64,000 nucleotides of DNA from contig CM022665.1 in NCBI GenBank assembly GCA_012295275.1, positions 32,809,522 to 32,873,521 of the forward strand, written 5' to 3'. This stretch comes from Chrysomallon squamiferum (Eukaryota > Mollusca > Gastropoda > Neomphalida > Peltospiridae). Of the stretch, positions 63,708 to 64,000 are shown piece by piece. The translations under genes were made by a program, and so were the position numbers. Position 1 is the stretch's first letter; every line of letters begins with the position of its first letter. Under the pieces are notes generated by a model. The model saw only the letters and a program-made list of their open reading frames with translations. It did no database searches and was not told the origin of the DNA.

Positions 63708-64000
63708 CATTATATTTGATACCTATTAATTCTTCATAACTGAATACGCACAAATGTTGTTAAACAAGTACTCCTTCATTCATTCCAAAAATGTCATGAC
63801 AAATTACTTAAAGATAGTTGTTTATTGGGGTTTTTTTTTAATAACACTCAGATATGATTATCTCTCATTATACTTATAATATATAAGGAACAATATTAAA
63901 CAAAACATTATGTATATGTAATATTAAATCAGTCTACATAATAACATTTTATATCTGAAGGTTTATACTCTGTGGGTGTCTTGCATGAACGAGTCTGTTT
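60681..64000. other. Intergenic, no gene seen
   Basis: No exon-like sequence found on either strand. It holds (TTTA)n at about 61,867-61,893, (ATT)n at 61,977-62,020 and about 62,148-62,170, (TA)n at about 62,955-62,972, and (AAT)n at about 63,671-63,705. The stretch 63,230-63,460 is less AT-rich and might belong to a neighbouring gene's regulatory region, but nothing specific supports that. Confidence 0.45.

Noticed and set aside
1-64000. tRNA, rRNA, CRISPR arrays, integrated virus genes
   Set aside because: No cloverleaf-like sequence beyond the weak SINE-like segment at 39,290, no regularly spaced unique-spacer arrays, and no viral protein motifs were seen.

Overview
The window is AT-rich animal DNA. 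Its genes are split into many exons by GT-AG introns, and the non-coding DNA is full of microsatellites. No bacterial or viral gene layout is present. All four protein-coding genes could be assembled exon by exon with consistent reading phase: 31 introns in total, every one GT-AG. The gene set (CCDC181, PRDX4, ARL13B and a large CAP-Gly/coiled-coil protein) fits a bilaterian with motile cilia. Intron style, simple repeats and a degraded non-LTR retrotransposon point to a lophotrochozoan, perhaps a mollusc, but that placement is inference.

Layout. 1-6,933 holds the 5' part of a minus-strand CCDC181 gene that runs off the left edge. It includes a 45-nt microexon and a perfect 170-bp tandem duplication in an intron. 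6,934-12,412 is non-coding; it probably holds the CCDC181 5' leader intron and a short head-to-head promoter shared with PRDX4. 12,413-17,902 is PRDX4 (249 aa, plus strand). Its first intron contains diverged repeats and a decayed minus-strand gene with its own promoter-like block. 21,145-27,859 is ARL13B (550 aa, plus strand), with a retrotransposon RNase H relic in intron 2 and a YY1/RFX-like site upstream. 27,860-34,241 is intergenic, with decayed tandem repeats. 34,242-59,518 is a 16-exon, plus-strand gene for a 1,524-aa protein with an acidic N-terminus, an Arg-Gln-Thr-Pro-rich middle, a coiled coil and a C-terminal CAP-Gly domain. I cannot match it to a named CAP-Gly family. Its two giant introns hold a hAT-type MITE, long (GA)n and (AAT)n tracts and a long hairpin. 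59,519-64,000 shows no gene.

How the genes relate. CCDC181 (axoneme/sperm flagellum) and ARL13B (ciliary membrane GTPase) are both ciliary, and the CAP-Gly protein is predicted to bind microtubules. Three of the four genes may therefore serve cilia or microtubules. PRDX4 is an ER peroxidase lying between them with no evident functional link. The best candidate for something undescribed is the CAP-Gly protein.
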